Source: JBJTUH01 sp044346175
GTDB taxonomy: Bacteria; Cyanobacteriota; Vampirovibrionia; Vampirovibrionales; JAJTHC01
DNA length: 64,000 bases
Direction: 5' to 3'
Assembly (NCBI GenBank): GCA_044346175.1
Contig: JBIIZQ010000009.1
Span: forward strand, 1 to 64,000
Shown here: positions 1 to 8,059 of the stretch, one piece after another
Layout: every line of letters starts with the position of its first letter
How positions within the stretch are numbered: position 1 is the stretch's first letter
The notes under the pieces: generated by a model
Database searches by the model: none
What the model saw: the letters and a program-made list of their open reading frames with translations, nothing else
What the model was told of the DNA's origin: nothing
Program-made: the position numbers and the translations under genes

Positions 1-62
1 TGAATAAAGCCAGCTTTCGCACGGTTAGCGGAACCACATTTTGGACAGTGTGAACAGGTCAT
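1..62 (-). CDS. Transposase, N-terminal fragment (cut by window edge)
   Basis: The minus strand from 62 encodes MTCSHCPKCGSANRAKAGFI and runs off the window. Paired CxxC-type cysteines form a small zinc ribbon, as at the start of InsA-like proteins of the IS1 family, which bind the terminal repeats. The ribosome site AAGGAT at 72-77 is well placed. The family call rests mainly on the C-terminal remnant near 33.0 kb, whose last residues look IS1-like. Other zinc-ribbon transposases cannot be excluded from 20 residues. Confidence 0.55.
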   Translation of the reverse strand, partial: MTCSHCPKCGSANRAKAGFI

Positions 63-128
63 GGTTGTATCATCCTTATAGACAAACAATAATGACCATT
101 ATAACAGCTAATTAGTTAGATGTCTCGA
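1..128 (-). mobile_element. 5' end of an IS1-like insertion sequence
   Basis: The 44 bases at 78-121 occur again, exactly and in inverse orientation, at 32930-32973, where they are followed by the 3' end of a transposase gene. The outer end near 107-128 also resembles the right end of that second copy (33105-33126, two differences in 22 bases), so this is the terminal inverted repeat, roughly ATYTAACYAATTAGC read inward. The transposase gene starts at 62 on the minus strand and the element continues past position 1. The insertion cuts the restriction-endonuclease gene at 108-872. No target duplication can be tested because the other end is outside the window. Confidence 0.7.
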
Positions 129-872
129 AATTATAATGCCCATTGTATTATCCGCTTTACGACCAATTTTACTGAGAAAAATATCAACATCTGTTGTTTT
201 TGTACAATCTTTAAGAAACTTCGTTTCTATCAGATAAGTATTACCATCAAATGTAATGGAACCATCAATTTGCCTGCCATGACTATCTGTATATGGTTGG
301 CTTGTGTCTATGTCGAAAAAAATTGCTAACTCATAAAACCATTTTTCAAATGCATAACCTCCCGCCTGAGTACCAATTTCTGGTACTATTTTTTCAAGAG
401 AGCTTTTAAGTGTCTCTAACGTTTTCATTTCTTGGATTGCTTTTTCTCTATTCTTAGCTGCTTCTTCTCTACGTGCTTGAACATCTTTTTTATGTCTATT
501 AGATTCAATGAGTTCGTCATATGCTTGTTTAAGACGAAAGATAGCTTTCTTAGCCTCTTCAACCTTTAATTTGGTATCTTCTTTTGATTCTAAATCTGGG
601 AAATGTTTCATTTCAGAAAGTGACTTTGCCATTTCAAATATCACTCTATAGCCATCATTGTTTGGTTGTTGTATAAGCTTATAAAACAGCTCTTGTAAAT
701 ATTGAGCCTTTGTCTTTTCTGATGTTGTATCCCAAGTGGATAATTCGGTGCTTGAGATACCATTTTGTTTTAAAAAGCTTTTTAACGTACTTTTACGCCA
801 AAAAGCTTTTAATGCAGCATCTTTAGTAAGTTCTACAAAGTAAGAAGACAATGGATTCATAAAAACTAACAT
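108..872 (-). CDS. PD-(D/E)XK restriction endonuclease-like protein, C-terminus cut by IS
   Basis: This is a probable restriction-type nuclease. Counted from the ATG at 872, residues 95-165 form a charged coiled coil, followed by a catalytic core: GYAFEKWF (173-180), QIDGSITFDG (201-210, metal-binding Asp203) and LIETK (214-218, the E-x-K motif). This order is that of Mrr-like type II/IV nucleases. The core should continue after GIIIS (245-249), but the frame enters the IS end at 108-128 and stops after RHLTN, so the last helices are missing. The ATG at 860 has a better spaced ribosome site (AAGG) and may be the true start. The gene is AT-rich compared with the genes at 1.1-16 kb, which suggests acquisition. 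Activity is doubtful because the C-terminus is lost. Confidence 0.7.
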   Translation of the reverse strand: MLVFMNPLSSYFVELTKDAALKAFWRKSTLKSFLKQNGISSTELSTWDTTSEKTKAQYLQELFYKLIQQPNNDGYRVIFEMAKSLSEMKHFPDLESKEDTKLKVEEAKKAIFRLKQAYDELIESNRHKKDVQARREEAAKNREKAIQEMKTLETLKSSLEKIVPEIGTQAGGYAFEKWFYELAIFFDIDTSQPYTDSHGRQIDGSITFDGNTYLIETKFLKDCTKTTDVDIFLSKIGRKADNTMGIIISRHLTN

Positions 873-1123
873 CCTTTTAAGGTAACTGATAACTCAACAA
901 TGTTATCAGGTCAGACAAAAAGCTATATCGTCTTTGAGTAAAACACCTGATACAATATCCAAATCATACCCGATATTTTTAGAAATACCAGAATCGTTCC
1001 ATGAAAAAGAGTGTTTACTTTGAAGGTACCTAGGCACATGCTTATCCTCTCAAAAAGGCTGGGTGGGGCTTGCCTGGGATAGAAAACGCTCAAAGTGTGT
1101 TGGCGTAACCCTTGGTTGAATCT

Positions 1124-2257
1124 TTAGAGGTTAGCCAAGCTCGTATTGAGTGTTGTTTCTGCGGTGAGAGGGATGGTTTTAACGGGTTGATGGACCTCAA
1201 GCGATGTTGTAAATTCTTGGTCTGCCGTTACTTTATCATGCTTACCTTCAGAGGAACTAGGGTAGTACAGCCGTAAAGAAGGCACTCGAGGTGGTCCTGA
1301 TACAGGGAGGAAGTCTTCAGGGTTGCCGTACTCAACGTGTTTGCTAAGTAAATTGACGATTTGCTTGCCGTAACGTAAACTAAGCCATTCCAGTGCAATC
1401 CCTGAAAGTAACAATGCGGGTATTGACCCTACATAAGCAGGTGCCACCTGATAAACCTGTTTAACACCTTCAAGTAACGCAGCGTGCGACCTCAATGCTT
1501 GAGATTTAAAGCGGACATCAGTGCCAAGTTTTTTTTCACCCCATTGCCTTAATGTGTTTGCAAAGGCACTGTTAGGGTTTTTAAGAAACCAACTTTTTTC
1601 AGGATGGAGGCTATAATGTGCAGGTCCTTTAGCGGGTGTGAGTGTCAGAGAAACGGCTTTCCCCTGTACAAGGTGCCATGCGTCTTTTGTAAAGTTTCGC
1701 AGTCCTTTTACTATGGTGCGTAAAGGACGTAAAGACAGCACCGCCCCCAAACTTAACGGGGTTACACCCTCATGGTGTACCACTCGTAACCCCGTGGCAC
1801 CACGCCATAGGTCGCAGACGCTTGTTTGAATCAAACGTAACAAACCGTAGGAAAGACTCCAACCTAAGACTTCCCGAGTGGTCGTTGTAATGGCTTCTCG
1901 TTTACGTTGCTGTTCTTGAGGTGTGTATTTGGCTTCAGTCGCACTGGCATTGGCAATTTTAATACGGGCAGCGCATAAAATGGCAGCACCCGCAATAAAC
2001 GCATTGGAGCTGAACATATCATGACGTTGCAGGTAGTTCCCTAGATGTTTATAAGTGAGGGTGCCAAGCCCTTGAAGTCTTTGTGCAAGTACATCTTCCC
2101 ATGAAGGTGAAAGAGGCATGTTAGCCGTGAATTTTGTGGTGCCGAGAGGCTTGTTGTGCATGGCAGGGTTTGAGACGGATTTTAGAGAATCCTTGGCAAG
2201 CACAAGAGAGGGAATACGCATGACAGAAGGTTGCTGGATGAAAGGCTTGAGTATCAT
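1124..2257 (-). CDS. Hypothetical membrane-associated protein, second gene of a pair
   Basis: No family was recognised. The protein has 377 residues. The N-terminal 45 residues are low in complexity and include TTKFTANMPLSPS. Two or three modest hydrophobic stretches follow, for example SNAFIAGAAILCAARI near 83-98 and VGSIPALLLSGIALEWL near 287-303, so membrane attachment is likely. The ATG at 2257 overlaps the stop of the upstream gene (ATGA at 2254-2257), so the two are translated as a coupled pair. The C-terminus is Ser/Thr-rich. Confidence 0.7.
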   Translation of the reverse strand: MILKPFIQQPSVMRIPSLVLAKDSLKSVSNPAMHNKPLGTTKFTANMPLSPSWEDVLAQRLQGLGTLTYKHLGNYLQRHDMFSSNAFIAGAAILCAARIKIANASATEAKYTPQEQQRKREAITTTTREVLGWSLSYGLLRLIQTSVCDLWRGATGLRVVHHEGVTPLSLGAVLSLRPLRTIVKGLRNFTKDAWHLVQGKAVSLTLTPAKGPAHYSLHPEKSWFLKNPNSAFANTLRQWGEKKLGTDVRFKSQALRSHAALLEGVKQVYQVAPAYVGSIPALLLSGIALEWLSLRYGKQIVNLLSKHVEYGNPEDFLPVSGPPRVPSLRLYYPSSSEGKHDKVTADQEFTTSLEVHQPVKTIPLTAETTLNTSLANL

Positions 2258-3216
2258 GAGGTAGCCTTACCTCCTTCTTTTAAAAGCGGTGCCGGTACTT
2301 CAGTGGTTGACGTGTAGGGTGGGGCTGGTTGACTGGGTGTAGGCGGGGTGGTATTTGAAAACATACTGGGGGGTGAGAGACTCGGCTTGACTCCAAAAAG
2401 TGCCTTCACTTTAGGGACAAGTATCGGAGCCACAAACTTATCATTCAAAAGCTGTACGCCAAATCCACCCCACAGTGCATTCCCCAAAGCACCCACGATA
2501 AGCACCCCTTTTGCAAGGAGGTTTAAGTGGAAGAATTGTCTTTCGAGTCCTTCTTCAAGACTACGTCCTGAAATCAGTTGGATATGGGCAGGTTTCAGTC
2601 CTTGCTTTTCAAGGTGTTGGGTCACTTGTTGCAAGTGTCCCTGCTTAAACAGTACGTTGAACATCAATTTTTGAGATGTGGTACCTAAAGCACTTTCGAG
2701 TGCTTTTTGAATTTTGTCTTTTTGAGTTTTGGAGACCGTTTTAGGAAGTTGGTTTAAGATATGAGCAGGACGATGGATTTGCCACTTAGGGTTAAACATT
2801 TGCATATGCTGAATGGCTTTTGAAGCAAAGTCCATACTAAGTTGTAAGGAGAGTAGCGTTGAACCCGTGCCAATAAATTCAACAAACATACGTTCTAAAA
2901 ACGTGTTCATTTTTTCAGAAGGGGTTGCCTCTGGGTTAGGATTAAACCGTGGATGGTCGACAGTAACCCGCAAGATAGAGGTCATGAAGCGCGTTAAAAT
3001 GGTACTGTTAATCAGGTATGCAAGGTTTTGCTTATTAGGTATCAGTTGGGATGCAAAAGGAAAGCATTCTGCAGAAAGGTTTATGCCCATACGAGGTGTC
3101 TTGCGTGGTGCTGTGCGTCGTTGGGACACCTGTAAGGAGGCAACACTAAGTGGGCTAGCGGGTGGTGCTAGCCATCCAGTAGGATAGTCACGACTGATAT
3201 ACAAACTAGGACGCAC
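2254..3216 (-). CDS. Hypothetical membrane-associated protein, first gene of a pair
   Basis: No family was recognised. This 320-residue protein starts at GTG 3216; an ATG at 3090 (MGINLSAE) is a possible later start. It has a hydrophobic segment near 115-130 (FIGTGSTLLSLQLSMDF) and a stronger one near 235-258 (LLAKGVLIVGALGNALWGG). The tail is rich in Pro, Ser and Thr. Its stop overlaps the next start by four bases, so it forms a two-gene operon with the 377-residue protein. The shape (short disordered N-terminus, helical body with few membrane segments, proline-rich tail) resembles other unknown proteins of this window, such as the one at 54080-55249. Confidence 0.65.
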   Translation of the reverse strand: MRPSLYISRDYPTGWLAPPASPLSVASLQVSQRRTAPRKTPRMGINLSAECFPFASQLIPNKQNLAYLINSTILTRFMTSILRVTVDHPRFNPNPEATPSEKMNTFLERMFVEFIGTGSTLLSLQLSMDFASKAIQHMQMFNPKWQIHRPAHILNQLPKTVSKTQKDKIQKALESALGTTSQKLMFNVLFKQGHLQQVTQHLEKQGLKPAHIQLISGRSLEEGLERQFFHLNLLAKGVLIVGALGNALWGGFGVQLLNDKFVAPILVPKVKALFGVKPSLSPPSMFSNTTPPTPSQPAPPYTSTTEVPAPLLKEGGKATS

Positions 3217-3769
3217 GTGATAAGTTCACCCGACACTTGAGCTGTAACAACCAAAAAGACGCTTTAAAAGCATCTGACGTATGACGCATCACCTTACAAA
3301 AACAACCCAAGGCAGAATCTGTAGGCTATAGGGCATGCGTATTTTAAAAGACGAGTTTCAATCAAGAAAAGACCCTATCAAGGGTAAGGGCATGGTATTG
3401 TTCAAGAAGCTCGGGGTGGCAGACAGTTTATATCAAAAGTCATACTTTTTGTATTTGTAAAACTTTTGCATTTGTACGACTACCCCAACATGTCGTAATA
3501 CCCCATTGACAACTGTGCAGAGTTTCGATTGAAACTAACCACATTGCATGTCCAGTATACATTATTAGTGGCATGAAGTAAACGAAATCCTAAAGTATGC
3601 TAGTGTTTTATGGACGATTTTCCTTGAAACGTTTATGTTAGAATAATCTCGTATATCATTGCCCTTTCTTCGTCAATATTGTCATAGCGTTTCATTGTAA
3701 GTATTGTATTTGCCAGTGTGTTTAAAGCACTATAGCACTATCCAAAATCACGAAAGATTGTTTAATGCC
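3217..3769. other. Intergenic region between divergent genes (about 550 bases)
   Basis: No open frame with coding character was seen. The region is AT-rich near 3600-3700, just before fabD, and must hold the promoters of both the minus-strand pair and fabD-mutS2. No convincing -35/-10 pair could be assigned: TTGACA at about 3508 and TTGAAA at about 3624 lack a good -10 at the right distance. Confidence 0.4.
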
Positions 3770-4846
3770 ATGAGAATGACACCCATACCCCCTGGTGCTA
3801 CTTTAGAAAATTTCAGCACGGCTTCATCTCCAAGGGTGGTTGTGGTTTTCCCTGGTCAAGGGAGCCAAAGTATTGGTATGGGGGGCGATGTTTTTCAGTC
3901 TGAAGCAGGAGCGTCCGTATTAGCTGCATTCCAACAAGCGGTTAAACCAGTTGGCGAGGTCTCACTTCAGCAAGCCATGATAGAAGGTCCTCAAGAAGCA
4001 CTGAATCAAACGCAACTGACACAACCTGCGCTTGCCGCTGTCTCCATGGCGCTTTATCAGTTATTGCAAGCTACTTTGCAAGAAAAACTGCCAAGCTGGC
4101 AGCCTTGTGCTGTGGCGGGTCATAGTTTAGGGGAGTACCCTGCTCTTTTTGCTGCGGGGGTGCTTTCTCAGCAAGAGGTTGTATCGCTTGTAAGCTTACG
4201 AGGGGCTTTAATGCAGCAAGCCCCTGAGGGTGCCATGGCCGCTGTACTCGGGATGGATGCCCAACAAGTACAGGATGCTTTGCTTGCCTATCGTGCTGCG
4301 GCAAACCTGTCTGATACCACGGTGCTTTTACTTGCTAATGAGAATACCCATCAGCAACAAGTGATTGCGGCTCAAAAAGATGTGCTACAAGGGGCATGTG
4401 AGGCATTAAAACAAGCGGGTGCCAAACGTGTGGTGCCTTTACCTGTGAGTGGGGCATTTCATTCGCCTTTGATGGCACCCGCTGCCGCTGTGTTTACGGA
4501 AACTCTTAGTACCTGTAGCTATCATACCCCTCTGTGTCCTGTTGTGATGAACGTGACGGGTACCCTCACCGTTCAGCCTGAAACTATACAGTCCTGTAGC
4601 ACACAACAGATGACCCACAGTGTCAAATGGCTTGATACCATGAATACCATCACGGCATTAAAACCCGATGTGATTCTTGAGGTGGGGGCTGGTAATGTAC
4701 TTACCAATATGTTTAAAAAGCATCCTGCTTTACAGGCGGAAAGTCCTCATACAGTTTGTCTTGCATTGAACACCCCTCAAGAGGTGTTTGCATGGGTTGA
4801 CACCTTACAAACGACTGTGGCACAGGAAGTTGTGGGTGCTTGTTAG
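3770..4846 (+). CDS. fabD: Malonyl CoA-acyl carrier protein transacylase
   Basis: FabD moves malonyl from CoA to acyl carrier protein and so supplies the two-carbon donor of fatty-acid synthesis in the cytoplasm. From ATG 3770 the protein has VFPGQGSQ near 27-33, the nucleophile elbow GHSLGEY with Ser at about 119, the malonate-binding Arg in SLRGALM at about 144, and the catalytic His in GAFHSPLM at about 231. The frame is open upstream to TTG 3704, but residues before 3770 have no FabD counterpart; ATG 3776 is also possible. The stop codon overlaps the GTG of mutS2 by one base, so the two genes are co-transcribed. A second fatty-acid gene, fabI, lies at 56.4 kb. Confidence 0.93.
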   Translation: MRMTPIPPGATLENFSTASSPRVVVVFPGQGSQSIGMGGDVFQSEAGASVLAAFQQAVKPVGEVSLQQAMIEGPQEALNQTQLTQPALAAVSMALYQLLQATLQEKLPSWQPCAVAGHSLGEYPALFAAGVLSQQEVVSLVSLRGALMQQAPEGAMAAVLGMDAQQVQDALLAYRAAANLSDTTVLLLANENTHQQQVIAAQKDVLQGACEALKQAGAKRVVPLPVSGAFHSPLMAPAAAVFTETLSTCSYHTPLCPVVMNVTGTLTVQPETIQSCSTQQMTHSVKWLDTMNTITALKPDVILEVGAGNVLTNMFKKHPALQAESPHTVCLALNTPQEVFAWVDTLQTTVAQEVVGAC

Positions 4847-7800
4847 TGACGACACCCCTGCTGGCTGACCCTACAACCACGTTTTTATCCGAAACCACAC
4901 GCCATCATTTAAACTGGGAAGCTGTACAAGCTTTATTGCAAGAGGCTTGTTTAAGTGACTGGGGCGTGTGGCATTGGGAGTCGATGCCCTTTTTTGATGT
5001 CGCTTCGCTTGAGGGAGTCTGTTTAAGGGCTTCCTCTCATAAATGGACGGATGCAACCTCTTCCGAGTTAGAAGCAGAGGACGACCCTGCCGCTTTACCC
5101 GTAGACACATGGCTAGAAGTGGTCCTTGAATCAAAAGGTATCAAAAAGCTTTCTTTAACGGATACCACTGAGTTACAACCTTGGGTATATCAGCTCCATG
5201 CGTGGCATACACGGTGTGTTACCGTGCTTCAGGCCCTTTACCTGGCGGAAGGTCCACCCCCTCCTTTGGAAACCCTCCGCCAGCGTCTTCATCAAGTGAG
5301 TACTGTAAAGATGTCACAGAGTGGTGCCTATGGTGCCTTGCCATCTTATACATTCTCTTCCCCCTATGCTCATAAACCTGCTTGGCGTGTGTTATGGCAA
5401 CGCTTTACAAAACAAGCCCCCCTAACCAAGCATGAATGGGCAACCCTGTTTGTGGTTTTTCAAGCACTACAACAATGGGTGGGGTGGCTTAAAAATAACC
5501 TTTTACCTACAACACGAAAGGCTAAGGCACAATATCCATGGGTTTTTGAGGGGGAGGCTTATCATCAGCATGACTGGCAAGATGAGGGTTTTACATGGAT
5601 ACACCATTTGCCTCCTATTCATCATTTGTTGGGGATTATGAATCAGTATCTTGACCCCGACACGCTCAGCTTTCGCTTGGATGCAAGTCCGACCTATGCC
5701 ACACTGGTTTCAGATTATCGTACGCTCCAACAAGACAGTATGCGACTCCTTGAAGACATTGCACGTCAGTGGGGACTGGGTACTTCAGGGATGAGTCGTG
5801 GGGTAACGGAGCGAGAGGGGCGTTGGGTGCTACCTGTCCCTACGGAGCAGTATCATACAGATATGGGTGTGATTGTGGCACGCAGTGAAGGGGGACGTTT
5901 AGTGTATGTTGAACCTAAACGTTTTGCGAAAATCCAACAACAACTTCTGGCACACCATACGGCGATGCTTCAAGAAGAACAACGCTTATTGGATGCCATT
6001 GCAACCCATTGGCAAGAAGGACTGCCTAAGCTTTCAAGGTGGTGGCATGCACTGGGTATGTTAGAACGTTTGCATGCAAGTGCCTTGGTAGCAAATCAGT
6101 GGCATGGTGTACCTGTAAAAACATCGTATCAGAGCATACCCGCTGTGCCACAAGACGCATCCGACCATACACCTAACGACTGCACATCCCAATGCCCCCC
6201 TTTTTATCTTCCAGAGGCAAAGCACCCTCTTTTATTACTACACCCTCCCAAGCAAGTCGCTCAAGTTTACGGAAATACCCTAACATTTGGTACCACTTCA
6301 AGCCAGTGTCTTTTGATTTCAGGCCCTAACGCTGGGGGCAAAACGATGAGTTTAAAGACCCTCGGTTTACTTGTCTGTTTACATCGAGCTGGGGTTACTT
6401 TACCGATTACGATGCCTGTTGAGACGGTGCCATTGCAAGATAAAAGTATGCCACAGGTGCCGTGTTTGCCATGGTTAAAACATCTGATAACCTACCTAGG
6501 GGACGGACAGAATATTGAAGAAGGGCTCTCCAGTTTTTCTGCATACCTCACTTGGTTGAAAGACCTTGCTTTGGAAGAAGATAAAACGGGCTGGTTGATT
6601 TTGATGGATGAAATTGCCGCAGCGACAGACCCCACAGAAGGTGGTGCGTTGGCACAGGCTATTTTAGATACATTGGTTGAACGTCGTGCCTGGGTATGTG
6701 TCACCACTCACCTTGAAACCCTAAAACGCCATGCCATGCAGCACGCACACATGCAAAATGCTTCGATGGTTTTTGACCCTGTCACGATGACCCCCACCTA
6801 TCGATTGCTTGTGGGGATTCCTGGGGCTAGTCACACCCTTCATATTGCCACACGGTACCATCTTCCTGAACGTTTGCTTGCCAAAGCCCAAGCGTATCGC
6901 CACGAGCATAGCGTATGGAGTGAAGAACTGATTGCAAAAATGGAACGACAGATGCTGGAACTCCACACAGACCAGCAAACCGTAAGTCGCCTAAAGCTTC
7001 AACTCACTGAACAAGAAATGCAACTTAGCGCCACCTTAAAGCGTCTCAATGATGAAAAACATGGGACCCTTCGCACGTGGCGGACGCAATTAAAAACCCG
7101 ATTAGAGCGGACTTCAGACAGTTTGTCCTTATTGGAACGGACACTTCGTCAAAAACTTGTCGCCTATGACCATGCCCTGCCTGAGTTGCCCAAAATTTTA
7201 CAAGGGGTCAGCTCAGAATCATCGCCTTCCCCTCTTCCACTCCCTGAAACGCCCGAGCAACGTGCTTATCTTGGTGTATTAGCCTTCCAAGCTAAACTTA
7301 AACAGCTGGAACAACAAGGGCTTAGAACCTTGCAGGACTTAGAAGCTTTACTGGAAGAAGAAGCCCTTACCCTGCACGGCGATACCCCTCTCTTTACGTT
7401 TAAAAAAGGAGAATCCGTTTTTTGCGTCACCCTCAATGAGTTGGGATGTATTGAAAAGCTTCACCCTAACACACAGGAAGCGACTTTACGTCTGGGGTTA
7501 TTGACGGCTAAAGTAGCTCTAAAAGACCTCCGACCCCAACATTGGCGTGACCCAGGACAAGCCAAACGAGCCGTACACCAAGCTTTAGCCGTCAAAGCTG
7601 GTTTATTGAAACAGCGTTCATTGGATGCAGAAACCTCACGTCAAGCCCAAATCCAAGCACAACATGCACAGCGTGCTAACGTCGTAACGCATGAAACACC
7701 TCATCGACTGCAAACCGCAAAAGAGGGTAATCCAGCAGTGTGTGACTTACGAGGACTCCGTGCATCTGAAGCCCTTGAACTATTGGATATTCATCTCGAC

Positions 7801-7986
7801 CGCTGCCTACCCTCAGGAATATCTCCTATCCGTTGTATTCATGGGCAAGGTACTGGTGCCTTAAAGCGTGCTGTACGAGACCATATCGCTAAACATCCAT
7901 TGGTGGCACATTGGCATCCAGAGGCAGCCATGGCGGGTGGTGATGGTGTCACGGTTCTGTACTTTGAAGCACCCTCAGAAGACTAG
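4846..7986 (+). CDS. mutS2: MutS2 family ATPase/Smr endonuclease
   Basis: MutS2 proteins bind branched DNA or collided ribosomes and carry an Smr domain. Seen here are the Walker A GPNAGGKT near residue 493, the signature LSSFSAYL near 560, Walker B LILMDEIAAATDP near 585, a long coiled coil (about 690-780), and a C-terminal Smr domain from about 965 with CDLRG and HGQGTGALK. The protein is about 1046 residues, clearly longer than the usual 780 or so; the extra length is in the N-terminal core (about 1-330) and the linker before Smr. The start is GTG 4846, overlapping the fabD stop (TAGTG); TTG 4840 is an alternative. Core motifs look intact. Confidence 0.9.
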   Translation: MTTPLLADPTTTFLSETTRHHLNWEAVQALLQEACLSDWGVWHWESMPFFDVASLEGVCLRASSHKWTDATSSELEAEDDPAALPVDTWLEVVLESKGIKKLSLTDTTELQPWVYQLHAWHTRCVTVLQALYLAEGPPPPLETLRQRLHQVSTVKMSQSGAYGALPSYTFSSPYAHKPAWRVLWQRFTKQAPLTKHEWATLFVVFQALQQWVGWLKNNLLPTTRKAKAQYPWVFEGEAYHQHDWQDEGFTWIHHLPPIHHLLGIMNQYLDPDTLSFRLDASPTYATLVSDYRTLQQDSMRLLEDIARQWGLGTSGMSRGVTEREGRWVLPVPTEQYHTDMGVIVARSEGGRLVYVEPKRFAKIQQQLLAHHTAMLQEEQRLLDAIATHWQEGLPKLSRWWHALGMLERLHASALVANQWHGVPVKTSYQSIPAVPQDASDHTPNDCTSQCPPFYLPEAKHPLLLLHPPKQVAQVYGNTLTFGTTSSQCLLISGPNAGGKTMSLKTLGLLVCLHRAGVTLPITMPVETVPLQDKSMPQVPCLPWLKHLITYLGDGQNIEEGLSSFSAYLTWLKDLALEEDKTGWLILMDEIAAATDPTEGGALAQAILDTLVERRAWVCVTTHLETLKRHAMQHAHMQNASMVFDPVTMTPTYRLLVGIPGASHTLHIATRYHLPERLLAKAQAYRHEHSVWSEELIAKMERQMLELHTDQQTVSRLKLQLTEQEMQLSATLKRLNDEKHGTLRTWRTQLKTRLERTSDSLSLLERTLRQKLVAYDHALPELPKILQGVSSESSPSPLPLPETPEQRAYLGVLAFQAKLKQLEQQGLRTLQDLEALLEEEALTLHGDTPLFTFKKGESVFCVTLNELGCIEKLHPNTQEATLRLGLLTAKVALKDLRPQHWRDPGQAKRAVHQALAVKAGLLKQRSLDAETSRQAQIQAQHAQRANVVTHETPHRLQTAKEGNPAVCDLRGLRASEALELLDIHLDRCLPSGISPIRCIHGQGTGALKRAVRDHIAKHPLVAHWHPEAAMAGGDGVTVLYFEAPSED

Positions 7987-8059
7987 CTTGTGCGGAGACT
8001 TACTCAGGGTGAGGGCTTGCTCAGGGCGATGCTAAGTAAAACACCACACAGCCTCACTT

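Noticed and set aside
911..1037. Minus-strand frame encoding SWNDSGISKNIGYDLDIV and ending in a stop, between the nuclease gene and the membrane-protein pair
   Set aside because: It looks coding in style and may be the tail of a lost gene, but 43 codons with no recognisable motif are too few to call.
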